NCBI GenBank assembly: GCA_020443345.1
Contig: JAGRIH010000023.1
Span: 34,611-98,610 of the forward strand
DNA: 64,000 nucleotides
DNA from: Halioglobus sp.
GTDB taxonomy: Bacteria; Pseudomonadota; Gammaproteobacteria; Pseudomonadales; Halieaceae
Reading direction: 5' to 3'
How positions within the stretch are numbered: the stretch's first letter is position 1; each line of letters begins with the position of its first letter. The translations under genes were made by a program, and so were the position numbers. Positions 37,675 to 47,331 of the stretch are shown here, one piece after another. The notes under the pieces are model-generated. The model ran no database searches and had not been told where the DNA came from. It saw nothing but the letters and a program-made list of their open reading frames with translations.

Positions 37675-38451
37675 TCAGGGCAACTTTTGCACAGCCGACC
37701 CCGCGGGCGGCGCAACGCCCACCACCGAGCGCTGCAGCAGGTCCCGCAACTGGTCGTCGCCGTGTGCCAGCAGGGTGTCGGCGGGTACGTCCATTTCGTC
37801 GGCGAGCCCGGCGAGCAACTGTGCGCCGGTGGCGCAGTCATTGTCCCTGAGCAGTTCCAGCAGGCGCGCGGTAGCGGCATTGGCTTCCATGAAACGCACC
37901 GCGTCGGCCCGGTCGCGGTATACCACCAGGTAGGTGGGCTGGCCGGGTTGCACGGGACGAAAGCGCGGCCCCACGCGGTGCACTGGGAACTGGTAGCACA
38001 GCGACCAGGCCAGGGGTGACAGCCGCAGAACCTGCGCCAGCACGTCCTCGACCGGCACCGGCTCGGGCGGCTGCTCGGCGGCTACGTCGAGGGCCAGTTC
38101 AACCCACTCGTAGTGCGCCAGTTCCGTCATAAAGGGCGGGTCGCAGTCGCGCGGGTTGTGCTCGCGCAGCAGAAACTGTAAAAATTCCTGGCTGATTTCC
38201 AGGAAGTAGGGGGTCTGGCAGCGGTGTCGGCGCAGAAAAGCCCGTACCAGCTCGCCCCAGTCGGCCGCAGTGTAAAGGCTGCACAGGACGGGGAATCCGC
38301 TGCGGATAAAGCCGTCGATGTTGTTGTATACCAGATCCCGGTAGATGTTCAGGCGGCGCTGCTCCACCCCGGGCGGCGCCGCCGTGTGGTCCGGGTCGCG
38401 CAGGAAGCGCGCCATCGCCAGCTGGCTGTCGCGCATCGATAACGCCGCCAT
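37675..38451 (-). CDS. DUF2063 protein, HvfC/BufC-like RiPP maturation partner
   Basis: A 258-residue protein. The N-terminal half is the DUF2063 (putative DNA-binding) domain, recognised by RRLNIYRDLVYNNIDGFIRS, GFPVLCSLY and TPYFLEISQEFLQFL. The C-terminal half is a beta-rich part (TYLVVYRDRADAVRFMEANA) with a helical end. In HvfABC and bufferin loci the DUF2063 protein forms a complex with the DUF692 oxidase and recruits the precursor peptide. The ATG at 38451 is one codon after a GTG that follows the DUF692 stop directly, so the two are coupled. It is the third gene of the RiPP operon. Confidence 0.88.
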   Translation of the reverse strand: MAALSMRDSQLAMARFLRDPDHTAAPPGVEQRRLNIYRDLVYNNIDGFIRSGFPVLCSLYTAADWGELVRAFLRRHRCQTPYFLEISQEFLQFLLREHNPRDCDPPFMTELAHYEWVELALDVAAEQPPEPVPVEDVLAQVLRLSPLAWSLCYQFPVHRVGPRFRPVQPGQPTYLVVYRDRADAVRFMEANAATARLLELLRDNDCATGAQLLAGLADEMDVPADTLLAHGDDQLRDLLQRSVVGVAPPAGSAVQKLP

Positions 38452-38454
38452 CAC

Positions 38455-39306
38455 TCAACCCACCGCCGTGGCGTTACTGACGGCAAAGGACCGCTGAACC
38501 TGGCGGATATGCGCCACTTCCTGCAGCAGGCTGGACAGCGGTGGCAGATTGAAATCCCGCTCCAGCAGCGTCGGCAGCGGGCCGGTTCTCGCGTAGGCAC
38601 GCCCCAGCAGGTCCCACACCGGGTCGATCACATCGGCCCCGTGGGTGTCGACTTTGAGGTCAGGCGCCTCATCGTAGTGCCCCGCAATATGCATATAGTG
38701 TACGCAATGCAGCGGCAGTGCCTGCAAAAACCCGATCGGGTCGTAGCCGTGATTGATACTGTTCACATAGACGTTGTTGACGTCCAGCAGCAGCTCGCAT
38801 CCGGTTTCGCACTGCACCGCGCTGATAAACTCCGCCTCGCTCATCCGGGCCTGGGGTTGGGCGTAGTAGGAGGCGTTTTCCAGCACCAGCGGACAGCCGA
38901 TCACGTCCTGCACCCGGCGCACTCGCGCGGCGACGTAGTGCATCGCTTCCTCGGTAAAGGGTATCGGCAGCAGGTCGTAGAGGTGGCCCTGCGCCGCGCA
39001 GTAACTGAGGTGTTCGCTGTACACCGCGACGCCGAACTCGTCCATCAGGGCGCGCACATTGCGCAGCAAGTCGAAATCCAGCGGGTCCGGCCCGCCGATG
39101 TCCAGTGACAGGCCGTGCAGGACTAGGGGATAACGCTCCGCCAACTGGCGCAATTGCCTGCCGTAGCGCCCGCCGACACCGATCCAGTTTTCCGGCGCCA
39201 CCTCCAGGAAATCCACCGCCGCCGAATCTGCATCGAGCAGCGGGCGCAACAGCGCCCGCCGCAAACCCAGCCCCGCGCCGCAAAACCGCGGGGACACATC
39301 GGGCAT
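38455..39306 (-). CDS. DUF692 (MNIO) family oxidase, HvfB/BufB-like
   Basis: A 283-residue multinuclear non-heme iron oxidative enzyme (DUF692), the family that includes MbnB and HvfB and converts cysteine in a precursor peptide to oxazolone/thioamide or thiooxazole groups. It has a TIM-barrel layout with probable metal and core residues in the segments [48 protein letters not shown] and [15 protein letters not shown]. The start ATG shares one base with the stop of the precursor gene (TGATG) and the downstream DUF2063 gene begins immediately, so the three are translated together. The exact modification is inferred from family. Confidence 0.93.
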   Translation of the reverse strand: MPDVSPRFCGAGLGLRRALLRPLLDADSAAVDFLEVAPENWIGVGGRYGRQLRQLAERYPLVLHGLSLDIGGPDPLDFDLLRNVRALMDEFGVAVYSEHLSYCAAQGHLYDLLPIPFTEEAMHYVAARVRRVQDVIGCPLVLENASYYAQPQARMSEAEFISAVQCETGCELLLDVNNVYVNSINHGYDPIGFLQALPLHCVHYMHIAGHYDEAPDLKVDTHGADVIDPVWDLLGRAYARTGPLPTLLERDFNLPPLSSLLQEVAHIRQVQRSFAVSNATAVG

Positions 39307-39701
39307 CAGGAGGTACCGCCGCAGTGGCCCTCTGCATCTTTTTGCATATTACCGCAGCTACCTTCCGCGTCTTTCTGCATACTGCCGCAGCTGCCTTCTG
39401 CGTCCTTCTTGCCACCGCAACTGCCTTCGCCATCTTTCTCCATACTGCCGCAGCTACCTTCTCCACCTTTTTTGCCGCCGCAACTGCCTTCTCCACCTTT
39501 TTTGCCGCCACAGCTACCTTCTCCACCTTTTCTGCCGCCGCAACTGCCCTCGGCATCCTTGTCAAAACTGGCCAGGTCGTAACCGCCGCTCAAGGGCTGC
39601 GCGGAGAACGGGTTGACGCCCGCCGCTGTCACTGGGACGATCGATGATGCCAGGAATGCCGCACCCAGCGCACTTGCCAGAGGCTTTTTGAAATGTGTCA
39701 T
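39306..39701 (-). CDS. HvfA/bufferin-like RiPP precursor with eight EG(S/H)CG motifs
   Basis: A 131-residue precursor. Residues 1-27 form a Sec-type signal sequence ([20 protein letters not shown]), 28-49 form a short spacer, and 50-131 are tandem units of 10-11 residues, each with EGSCG and the last with EGHCG. The eight cysteines are at 54, 64, 74, 84, 95, 105, 116 and 127; there are no others. Linkers are Gly/Lys- or Met/Gln/Lys-rich (GGKKG, SMQKDA). EGKCG-type cysteines are the substrate of DUF692 enzymes, and the mature peptides bind copper. ATG 39701 is preceded by AGGTGA. It heads the operon with the DUF692 and DUF2063 genes. Confidence 0.92.
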   Translation of the reverse strand: MTHFKKPLASALGAAFLASSIVPVTAAGVNPFSAQPLSGGYDLASFDKDAEGSCGGRKGGEGSCGGKKGGEGSCGGKKGGEGSCGSMEKDGEGSCGGKKDAEGSCGSMQKDAEGSCGNMQKDAEGHCGGTS

Positions 39702-39848
39702 GATGGTTCACCTGTGTTGTAGTTTGGATACTGTATTGTTACCCGACACGCCGCGAAGCATGTGCCACTTCGAACAGCACGCACACTGTTTTAGACCCGG
39801 CAGTCGACCGTAAGTTGCAGGCTGTTGTCGCGCGGTCATACGGCGCTG

Positions 39849-42800
39849 TCAATCTGGGCATAGGGCCAGCAACGCGGCATTTTCCTCGAGCCAGCTCTCG
39901 ACCACCTGCCACTGCGCCTGCAGTCGCTTTTTCGACACCGCCTGCCGGGTGCCCAGATGCTGGGCAAACAGCGATACGCGCAGTTCTTCCAGCAACCAGC
40001 GATACTGTGCGGCCGCGCTGCACAACTGCAGCAGGTCGGGATGGCGGCGCTGCGCATCGAGCAGGGGAGTGGTCAGCGCCTGCAGCATCTGCGTATGCTG
40101 CTGGTCGCGGGGAATCTGGCCGCGCAGCCGCTCCGCCCGGTGGTACAGCGCTTTCACGTAGCGCGGGTACTGCGCCAGCCACTCCCGCGGGGTGTCGCGC
40201 AGAAAACCGGGCCAGAACAGCGCCCGCTGCTGCGCGTCCATGTCCTCGCAACCGGAGCGGCACGCCTGCACGGGCAGGGCAGCCTGCTTGTGGCGCACCT
40301 CGGCCAGCATACGCAGGCTGTCGAGCAGCAGAACCTCCAGCTCATTGGCGCAGGTCACCAGCGCCGGGCGTCCCTGGGTCAACAGCTCATGGAATGCCGC
40401 GCGAGTGTAGGGCAGTGCGTCCTGCAGCCCCATGGCATTGACGAAGCCGGCATCGATCAGGTCCTCCAACAGCGCGTCGCGCGCCAGCGCAGCGCCCGCC
40501 AGCACCAGGTTAAACTCGTTGCCGCGCAGCAACTGTTTGCGCAGGTACTTCACCTGCTGCGCGCTGGCCAGCCGCAACAGACGCAGCACTCCCAACCGAT
40601 GCCTCAGGTACGCGCTGCCCGGATAATCGCACAGCTCGATCGACACCGTTTCCCCCCGGTCCACCAGCGCGGGATAGGACAGGATGTCGATTCCCGCCTG
40701 GCGCAGGCGCCACTGCCGGGGCAGCGTGTCGAAGTCCCAGCTCGACAAGCCCTCGCGCGCCGGCGAATCGCTGCCGGCGGCGTTGATCTGGGCGCGCGTA
40801 TCACGGGCGTAACGCTGTACCAGTGCCGCCAGATCGCGGCCCTGCTCCAGCAGGGCCCCGGCGGCGTCCACCACACGCACGTTCATGCGGTAGTAGTCGT
40901 CCAGTTTTTCCAGGGCCCAGTCCTCGCGCCGCAAACCGATACCGTGCAGCTCGGCAAAACAGTGGGCCAGGGCCTGCGTCAGCTCCACATCATCGGGCTG
41001 CAGGTGCGACAGCGCCCGGTCCACGGCATCCGGCACCGGCACCAGTTGCTTGCGCTTTTCCTTGGGCAGACCCTTGACCAGTTGTATGCACTTCTCGCGC
41101 AGCAGGCCCGGTACCAGCCAGTCGAAGCGGTGGCGCGGCACCCGGTTGAGCAGCGCCACGGGAACGGTCACCGATACGCCATCGCTGGCGCCGCCGGGTT
41201 CGAACCGGTAGCTCAGCGCAAAGCGCATGTCGTGCCACTGCAGTGAATCGGGGAACTGCTCGCCCACCGCAACGCCGGGATCGTGGGCCAGGAGCTGTTC
41301 TCGCGTCATCTGCAACTCGCGCCGCGCGCGGGGCTCGCGCTTCAACCACACCTGCAGCCGGCGTGTCGTGCAGATATCGGCAGGCAGGCGCTGGTCATAA
41401 AACTCGAACAACACCTGTTCATCCACCAGGATGTCGCGGCGCCGCGTGCGCGACTCCAGCTCTTCCAGCTCGCGCACCAGGCGCTGGTTGTGCCGCAGGA
41501 AAGCGGGCGGCTGCCGGTACCGGCCGGCCACCAGGGCCTCTCGAATGAACAGTTCACGGCTGTCCTGTGGCGCCAGCGGGCCGTAGTGCACGGGGCGCTT
41601 ATCGGCAATGACGAGACCGTACAGACTGAGCCGCTCCCAGGCCATCACCCGCCCGCTGCGCGGCTGCCAGCGCGGCTCGTGGTAGTGGCGCTTGAGCAGT
41701 GACGGGTTGATGTCGATCAGCCACTGTGGATCGATCGCTGCCACCTGCCTGGCGTACACGCGCGAGGTCTCGACAATCTCGGCGGCGACCAGCCACTGCG
41801 GCCGCTTGCGCGCCTGGGAGGAGCCGGGAAAAATCTGCAGCTTGCGGTTGCGGCTGCCCAGATACTCCCTGCCCTCGTGCAGTTGCGCGATGTTGTCCAG
41901 CAGGCCGCTGAGCAGTGCGATATGCACCTGCGGGTAGTTTTCCTCGTCGGGCAGGGCGCCGCGCGGGCGCAGTCCCTGCTGGCGACAGGCAATACTCAAC
42001 TGGGCGTGGCTATCGCGCCACTCCCGCATGCGCAAGAAAGACAGGAATTCCCGCGTGCAGAGCTTGCGCAACTGGTTCTGGCTCAGCGCCTGGCGCTGTT
42101 CCTCGTAGTACTGCCACAGGGACAGCCAGGCCATGAAGTCCGAGCGCGAATGCCGGAAGCGGGCGTGAGCCTGGTCCGCCTGCTGCTGTTGGTCGGCAGG
42201 GCGCTCCCGCGGGTCCTGGATGGCCAGGGCGCTGGCGATGACCAGTATCTGCTCCAGGCAGTCCAGCTCCGCGGCCGCCAGCACCATGCGCGCCAGTCGC
42301 GGGTCCACCGGCAGGCGCGCCATGCGCCGCCCGACATGGGTGAGTTCGCCGGTTGCGCACACTGCGCCGAGTTCCCGCAGCGTACGGTAGGCATCGCGCA
42401 CCATGCGGGTGTCGGGCGGGTCGATGAAGGGGAAGTCCTGCACCTCGCCCAGGTCCAGCGTGAGCATCTGCAACACCACCGCGACCAGGTTGGTGCGCTT
42501 GATCTCGGGGTCGGTAAATTCCGCTCGTCGCCGGAAGTCGTCCTCGCTGTACAGGCGCAGGCACACCCCGGGCGCCACCCGGCCGCAGCGCCCCCGGCGC
42601 TGGTCGGCGCTGGCCTGGGACACCGGCTCGATGGGCAGGCGCTGCATTTTGGTACGCAGGCTGTAGCGGCTGATCCGCGCCTCGCCGGGGTCGATCACAT
42701 AGCGGATACCGGGCACAGTGACGGAGGTCTCGGCCACATTGGTGGCCAGCACCACACGAATGCCGCGGCGGGCGCCCAGCTCGAACACGCGGTTTTGCTC

Positions 42801-43613
42801 CGCGCGGCTGAGCCGGGCGTACAGCGGCAGCACATCCAGCGAGGGATTGCCCCGCAGCAGCCGGGCCAGTTCGCGGATCTCGCGCTCGCCCGACAGGAAC
42901 ACCAGCATGTCCCCGCGGGGGCCGTAGTGGCCGGCGTCGATCGCCTGCACCAGCCCGACAATCTGCTGCTGCACGCCCTCGTCGCGATCTTCCGGCGCAT
43001 CGAGATAGTGCGTCTGCACCGGGTAGCCGCGCCCGGAGACCTCGATCACCGGCGCGTCGTCGAAGTGCCGTGAAAAACTGTCCACATCGATGGTGGCGGA
43101 GGTGATGATCAGCTTCAGATCCGGCCGCCGCGGCACAATCCGCTTGAGGTAGCCCAGCAGAAAATCGATGTTGAGGCTGCGCTCGTGCGCCTCGTCGATA
43201 ATGATCGTGTCGTAGCAGCGCAGCAGCCGGTCGCGCTGCATTTCCGCCAGCAGGATGCCGTCGGTCATCAGTTTGACGGCCGTGGCGTCAGATACCTTCT
43301 CCGCAAAACGCGTCTGGTAGCCGACCAGCGCGCCAATCTCGGAGCCCAGTTCATGCGCGATACGCTGCGCCACCGTGCGCGCCGCGAGGCGCCGCGGCTG
43401 GGTGTGGCCGATCAGCCCGTCGCGGCCGCGCCCCAGTTGCAGGCAGATTTTCGGCAGTTGCGTGGTCTTGCCGGAACCGGTCTCGCCGGCCACGACCAGC
43501 ACCTGGTGATCACTGATGGCGCGGGCAATTGCCTCGCGCTGCCGCGCGATGGGCAGGTCGTCGGGAAAGGTAATGGGGGGAACAGGGGCGCTGCTCCCGG
43601 ATACATCCTGCAT
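39849..43613 (-). CDS. hrpA: ATP-dependent RNA helicase HrpA
   Basis: A 1254-residue DEAH-box helicase that helps rescue stalled or collided ribosomes. The motifs are GETGSGKTTQLPKICLQLG (Walker A), IIIDEAHERSLNIDFLLGYL (DEAH), ITSATID (motif III) and QRRGRCGR (motif VI), followed by the helicase-associated domains and the long C-terminal DUF3418 region. ATG 43613 gives no overlap with the upstream gene; a codon at 43670 would overlap it by 32 bases. Relative to E. coli HrpA, about 60 N-terminal residues are missing. The RiPP precursor lies 148 bases downstream on the same strand. Confidence 0.95.
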   Translation of the reverse strand: MQDVSGSSAPVPPITFPDDLPIARQREAIARAISDHQVLVVAGETGSGKTTQLPKICLQLGRGRDGLIGHTQPRRLAARTVAQRIAHELGSEIGALVGYQTRFAEKVSDATAVKLMTDGILLAEMQRDRLLRCYDTIIIDEAHERSLNIDFLLGYLKRIVPRRPDLKLIITSATIDVDSFSRHFDDAPVIEVSGRGYPVQTHYLDAPEDRDEGVQQQIVGLVQAIDAGHYGPRGDMLVFLSGEREIRELARLLRGNPSLDVLPLYARLSRAEQNRVFELGARRGIRVVLATNVAETSVTVPGIRYVIDPGEARISRYSLRTKMQRLPIEPVSQASADQRRGRCGRVAPGVCLRLYSEDDFRRRAEFTDPEIKRTNLVAVVLQMLTLDLGEVQDFPFIDPPDTRMVRDAYRTLRELGAVCATGELTHVGRRMARLPVDPRLARMVLAAAELDCLEQILVIASALAIQDPRERPADQQQQADQAHARFRHSRSDFMAWLSLWQYYEEQRQALSQNQLRKLCTREFLSFLRMREWRDSHAQLSIACRQQGLRPRGALPDEENYPQVHIALLSGLLDNIAQLHEGREYLGSRNRKLQIFPGSSQARKRPQWLVAAEIVETSRVYARQVAAIDPQWLIDINPSLLKRHYHEPRWQPRSGRVMAWERLSLYGLVIADKRPVHYGPLAPQDSRELFIREALVAGRYRQPPAFLRHNQRLVRELEELESRTRRRDILVDEQVLFEFYDQRLPADICTTRRLQVWLKREPRARRELQMTREQLLAHDPGVAVGEQFPDSLQWHDMRFALSYRFEPGGASDGVSVTVPVALLNRVPRHRFDWLVPGLLREKCIQLVKGLPKEKRKQLVPVPDAVDRALSHLQPDDVELTQALAHCFAELHGIGLRREDWALEKLDDYYRMNVRVVDAAGALLEQGRDLAALVQRYARDTRAQINAAGSDSPAREGLSSWDFDTLPRQWRLRQAGIDILSYPALVDRGETVSIELCDYPGSAYLRHRLGVLRLLRLASAQQVKYLRKQLLRGNEFNLVLAGAALARDALLEDLIDAGFVNAMGLQDALPYTRAAFHELLTQGRPALVTCANELEVLLLDSLRMLAEVRHKQAALPVQACRSGCEDMDAQQRALFWPGFLRDTPREWLAQYPRYVKALYHRAERLRGQIPRDQQHTQMLQALTTPLLDAQRRHPDLLQLCSAAAQYRWLLEELRVSLFAQHLGTRQAVSKKRLQAQWQVVESWLEENAALLALCPD

Positions 43614-43638
43614 CAAGCCGCCGTGCGGACGCCGCCGA

Positions 43639-44133
43639 TCAGGCCGGCTGCGCCGCCTCGGCCTGCGCAAACTGTGCGGGGTCGAGATACATCAGGCGCA
43701 CCGTTACCGCCGCATGGCCGGCGGCCAGATCCGCTCCCAACACCATCACATTGGGCCGCTGCGCCTCAACCGTGACGGCACTGACGGCAAACACAATGCT
43801 GTCGGCATCGTCATGGGCGTTGAATACGTTGACCGGCCGCTTGTCGCGCAGGACCTCGCCGATATTCCTGATCAGGGTCAGCACGCTGGCGCGAAAGGCA
43901 CCGTAGTTGAGCCGGCCCACGAACTCGCTGTGATCGAGCGCAAGATTAAAGCGCACGGTGGACTGGTCCTCCATGCGCACCGTGCTCAACGGCGCCAGCT
44001 TGCCCGCGGCGAGATCCCGGTACAGGTTCTTGGCATCGGTGCGCGTGGCTTCGACAAACGTGCGGTGCAGCAGGTTGGCGCAGAGCGTGAGAAACTGTTC
44101 CCGGGGGATGGACTGGGAGTGGGTTTGCGCCAT
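43639..44133 (-). CDS. Conserved hypothetical protein upstream of hrpA
   Basis: A 164-residue soluble protein with no signal sequence or membrane span. The middle is beta-rich (APLSTVRMEDQSTVRFNLAL, FVGRLNYGAFRASVLTLIRN) and the C-terminal part is hydrophobic with VMVLGADLAAGHAAVTVRLM. I recognise no domain. ATG 44133 has GAGG upstream. It sits 25 bases before hrpA on the same strand and may be co-transcribed with it. Confidence 0.65.
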   Translation of the reverse strand: MAQTHSQSIPREQFLTLCANLLHRTFVEATRTDAKNLYRDLAAGKLAPLSTVRMEDQSTVRFNLALDHSEFVGRLNYGAFRASVLTLIRNIGEVLRDKRPVNVFNAHDDADSIVFAVSAVTVEAQRPNVMVLGADLAAGHAAVTVRLMYLDPAQFAQAEAAQPA

Positions 44134-44269
44134 GTGAGCCTCGATCGGTAAACACTGGCAAGTCTAATACCGGCACCGGCCGCGATCAATACACGGGTGC
44201 CGAGAGGCGCCGCGGCGGGCAAAATGCTAACATTAACGCCCCTTTGCGCGTGGATACCCGTTACAGACT

Positions 44270-45316
44270 GTGCTGTACCCGGTCACCAATCCGACAGGGC
44301 CGCCGCGGCGCGGCGTGCCGGCGACATACCGCCCCTATTGCCGGGCACTGCTACTGCTGTTGCTGTGCAGCGCGCTGGCAGCACCGCCGGCGGCCGGCCA
44401 GTCCGCCGACCTGGCCAAAGAGATAGAGGCGCTCACCGCCGAGCGACAGATGTTGACCAAAGAACTGGAGCAGTTCCAGAAGACGGTGCGCCTGATCACG
44501 CCGCCCGGCCTTCGCCCGGAGCAGAGCGGCGATCCCACGGTGCGCAAGCTCGCGCTGGAACTGGTCAGGATGCGCGAGCGGCTCATCGCCATCACCGAGC
44601 GCGAAGTCACGCTGCTGCAGCAGCAGATAGCCGCAGCCAAAGCCGCTGCCACCGAAGCGGCCGGCCGCGGCGCGGACGAACGGCGTGGCCGGCGCAGCCG
44701 GCAGTACGACCTGGCCCGGGAGGAGGAAAACGTGCGCCGCCTGCACGCGCTGCTGCAGAGCTACTACGCGGAACTCGAACAAGCCCTGCAGACCATGCCC
44801 ACCGAGGAGGAACTGGCGCTGCGCGAGGCCGCTCAACTGGAGGCGGCCCAGGCCGCTCTGGAGGAACTGTCGGAGGCCTCGTTCAGTGTCGACAAGGTAC
44901 ACCTGAGCGGCGCCGAGGGCAGCACCGCGCTGACCCAGATGACACAGCGCCTGATGGATCCCGAGCTGCCCGAGAGCCGCCGGGACATCGCCCCGATCTG
45001 CGCGATCAGGACGCGGCTGTACGGGACGCTGGTCGGCAGCGAAAACCGCAGCCTGCGACCAGTGGGGAAGAACCAGTACGTCGCGAAAATCCGCCTGCAG
45101 CCCGGCGACACCACCCTGCGCATCCAGGAGCGGAGCTGGAAAATACACCTGCCCCAGCACGTGAACGCCGGCGCTTACCTGATCACGTTCTACAAGCCGG
45201 CCGGAGTCGATCCGGAGCTGCATGTGTTTTCCGTCGACGACCTGCTGGCACAGAAGAATGCCCACGTACCGGCGTGGCTGCCCCGCGAACTCGCACTGCG
45301 ACCGCGCCCCCGATGA
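44270..45316 (+). CDS. Secreted coiled-coil protein of unknown function
   Basis: A 348-residue protein. A signal-like segment (ALLLLLLCSALAAPPAAGQS) is followed by a long coiled coil (about 45-205, e.g. DLAKEIEALTAERQMLTKEL) and a small beta-rich C-terminal part (VGKNQYVAKIRLQPGDTTLR, HVNAGAYLITFYKPAG) that could be a ligand- or partner-binding module. The start is uncertain: GTG 44270 gives a 25-residue lead before the hydrophobic core, and a GTG at 44315 is an alternative. Its TGA overlaps the mnmC start (ATGA). No family is recognised. Confidence 0.7.
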   Translation: MLYPVTNPTGPPRRGVPATYRPYCRALLLLLLCSALAAPPAAGQSADLAKEIEALTAERQMLTKELEQFQKTVRLITPPGLRPEQSGDPTVRKLALELVRMRERLIAITEREVTLLQQQIAAAKAAATEAAGRGADERRGRRSRQYDLAREEENVRRLHALLQSYYAELEQALQTMPTEEELALREAAQLEAAQAALEELSEASFSVDKVHLSGAEGSTALTQMTQRLMDPELPESRRDIAPICAIRTRLYGTLVGSENRSLRPVGKNQYVAKIRLQPGDTTLRIQERSWKIHLPQHVNAGAYLITFYKPAGVDPELHVFSVDDLLAQKNAHVPAWLPRELALRPRPR

Positions 45317-47328
45317 ACCGCGACAACCTGCCCTGGCGCCCGCTGGCCGCCGCCGCCATCGACTGGCGGAACCCCGCCACCCCACGCTCCAGTGAATTTG
45401 GCGATATCTATTACTCGTGCGATAACGGCCCGGAGGAGGCGCGCCACGTGTTTCTGCGCGGCAGCGACCTGCCCGCGCGCTGGCGGGCGCATCCCGGGGC
45501 GCATTTCTGTGTCGCCGAAACCGGTTTTGGCACCGGCCTGAACTTCCTGCTGACCTGGCAGGCCTGGCGCAACTGTGATAACCCGCGGCCACGGCTGCAC
45601 TATGTCTCGGTGGAGAAACACCCCCTGGCGCGCGGCGACTTCGCCGCGGCCCTGGATAACTGGCCGCAGCTCCAGCCGCTGACCGGCCACCTGCTACAGC
45701 ACTACCCGCCGCTGCTGCCGGGCCAGCATCGGCTGGTGCTGGAGCGCGGCCGGGTGACCCTGGATCTGTGGTGGGAGGACGCCGCGGCGGCGCTTGCGGA
45801 CCTGGCCAGCCGCGGCGCGCCGCTGGTCGACGCCTGGTACCTGGACGGTTTTGCCCCGTCCCGCAATGCCGCCATGTGGAGCGAGCAGGTGCTGTGCTCG
45901 GTGGCGGCGCTGAGTCATCCCGGGGCGACCGTCGCCACCTTTACCGCCGCCGGGCAGGTGCGCCGCGGCCTGGCGAAAGCCGGCTTCACGGTGCGCAAAA
46001 TCCCCGGCTACGGGCGCAAGCGGGAGAGCCTGGCCGGCGTGAGAACCACCGCCGAGCACCCCGTCACAGCCGCCGCGACGGACACGCCCTGGGATCTGCC
46101 GAGCGCAGCGGCGCCCCGCCCTACCCATGTGCTGGTACTGGGCGGCGGGCTGGCCGGCTGCAGCGCGGCGGCGGCGCTGGCGCGGCGCGGCGTGGCGGTC
46201 ACCCTGCTGGAGCAGGGTGCGCTGGCCGGGGCCGGTTCCGGCAACAGCCAGGGCATCCTGTACACCCGTCTGTCCCACCGGCACAGCGCCCTCACCGACT
46301 TTGCGCTGCAGAGCTTCTGGTTTGCCCGCGGCTACTACAGCGCCCTGTTCGACTGCGGGCAACTGGTCCGGGGTGTCGATGGCGAACTGTGCGGCGCCCT
46401 GCAACAAACGACGCACAGCGGCGTCCGCGCGGCGCTGGCGGACGCGCTGCACAGCGTACCGGAACTGGCCCAGGCGGTGGACGCGCGGCGCGCCTGCGAG
46501 CTGCTGGGAATAGAGACGGAGCGCGGCGGCTACTGGTACCCCGGCTCCGGCTGGCTGCACCCGCCAGCCGTGTGCCGCGCGCTGGCGCGGACCGACGGCG
46601 TCACCGCACTGGAGCAGACCGGCGCGCTCCGCCTGCAGTACCGAAGCGGGCAGTGGTGCGCGCTGGCCGGCGACAACACCCTGGCCCGCGCCAGTTGCGC
46701 GGTCGTCGCCACCGGCGTAGCCAGCGCGGCGATGGCGCAACTGGACTGGCTGCCGCTACAGGCCATTCGCGGCCAGACCACCCACCTGCCCAGCGACGAC
46801 CACTTGGGCCGCCTGCGCGCGGTGTTATGTCACGAGGGCTACGTCGCGCCGGCCCGGCAGGGGGAACACTGCATCGGTGCCACCTTTGACCCGCGCGACG
46901 ACGAGAGCCGGCTGCGTGCCAACGACCACGGCAAAAACCTCGCCGCGCTGGCCACCGCAATCCCCACCTGGCGGGATGCGCTGCAAGCGTTCGACCCAGC
47001 GCAATTGGGCGGCAGGGTGGGCTACCGCTGCGCCAGCCCCGACTACCTGCCGCTGGTGGGGCCGGTACCGGACCTGCCGGCTTTCTTGCGCGACTATGGC
47101 GCACTGCGCAAGAATGCACGCCAGCGTATCCCCCACCGAGGACACTACATGAGCGGACTGTACCTGGACACCGCGCACGGCTCGCGCGGCCTGAGTTCGG
47201 CGCCGCTGGCGGCAGAGCTGCTGGCCAGCCAGATTTGCGGCGAGCCGCCGCCGCTGGATCGTCAACTGTGTCGCGCACTGGCGCCGGCGCGCTTTCTGAT
47301 CCGCGAGCTCGCTCGCGGCCGGATCTGA
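45313..47328 (+). CDS. mnmC: Bifunctional tRNA wobble-uridine modification enzyme MnmC
   Basis: A 671-residue enzyme for the last two steps of mnm5s2U synthesis at tRNA position 34. The N-terminal methyltransferase (MnmD) part has SEFGDIYYSCDNG, VAETGFGTGLNFLLTW (SAM site) and WYLDGFAPSRNAAMWS. The C-terminal FAD oxidase part starts at HVLVLGGGLAGCSAAAALAR, with AGSGNSQGILY, and ends with SGLYLDTAHGSRGLSSAPLA. ATG 45313 overlaps the stop of the upstream coiled-coil gene; the longer open frame upstream is not protein-like. Confidence 0.95.
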   Translation: MNRDNLPWRPLAAAAIDWRNPATPRSSEFGDIYYSCDNGPEEARHVFLRGSDLPARWRAHPGAHFCVAETGFGTGLNFLLTWQAWRNCDNPRPRLHYVSVEKHPLARGDFAAALDNWPQLQPLTGHLLQHYPPLLPGQHRLVLERGRVTLDLWWEDAAAALADLASRGAPLVDAWYLDGFAPSRNAAMWSEQVLCSVAALSHPGATVATFTAAGQVRRGLAKAGFTVRKIPGYGRKRESLAGVRTTAEHPVTAAATDTPWDLPSAAAPRPTHVLVLGGGLAGCSAAAALARRGVAVTLLEQGALAGAGSGNSQGILYTRLSHRHSALTDFALQSFWFARGYYSALFDCGQLVRGVDGELCGALQQTTHSGVRAALADALHSVPELAQAVDARRACELLGIETERGGYWYPGSGWLHPPAVCRALARTDGVTALEQTGALRLQYRSGQWCALAGDNTLARASCAVVATGVASAAMAQLDWLPLQAIRGQTTHLPSDDHLGRLRAVLCHEGYVAPARQGEHCIGATFDPRDDESRLRANDHGKNLAALATAIPTWRDALQAFDPAQLGGRVGYRCASPDYLPLVGPVPDLPAFLRDYGALRKNARQRIPHRGHYMSGLYLDTAHGSRGLSSAPLAAELLASQICGEPPPLDRQLCRALAPARFLIRELARGRI

Positions 47329-47331
47329 GAC

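Noticed and set aside
39330..39560. Tandem DNA repeats resembling a CRISPR array
   Set aside because: The repeats are contiguous, without unique spacers, and are in frame within the RiPP precursor gene.
41877..43073. Open frame of 398 codons on the plus strand within hrpA
   Set aside because: It is antisense to conserved helicase motifs and shows no start site or domain.
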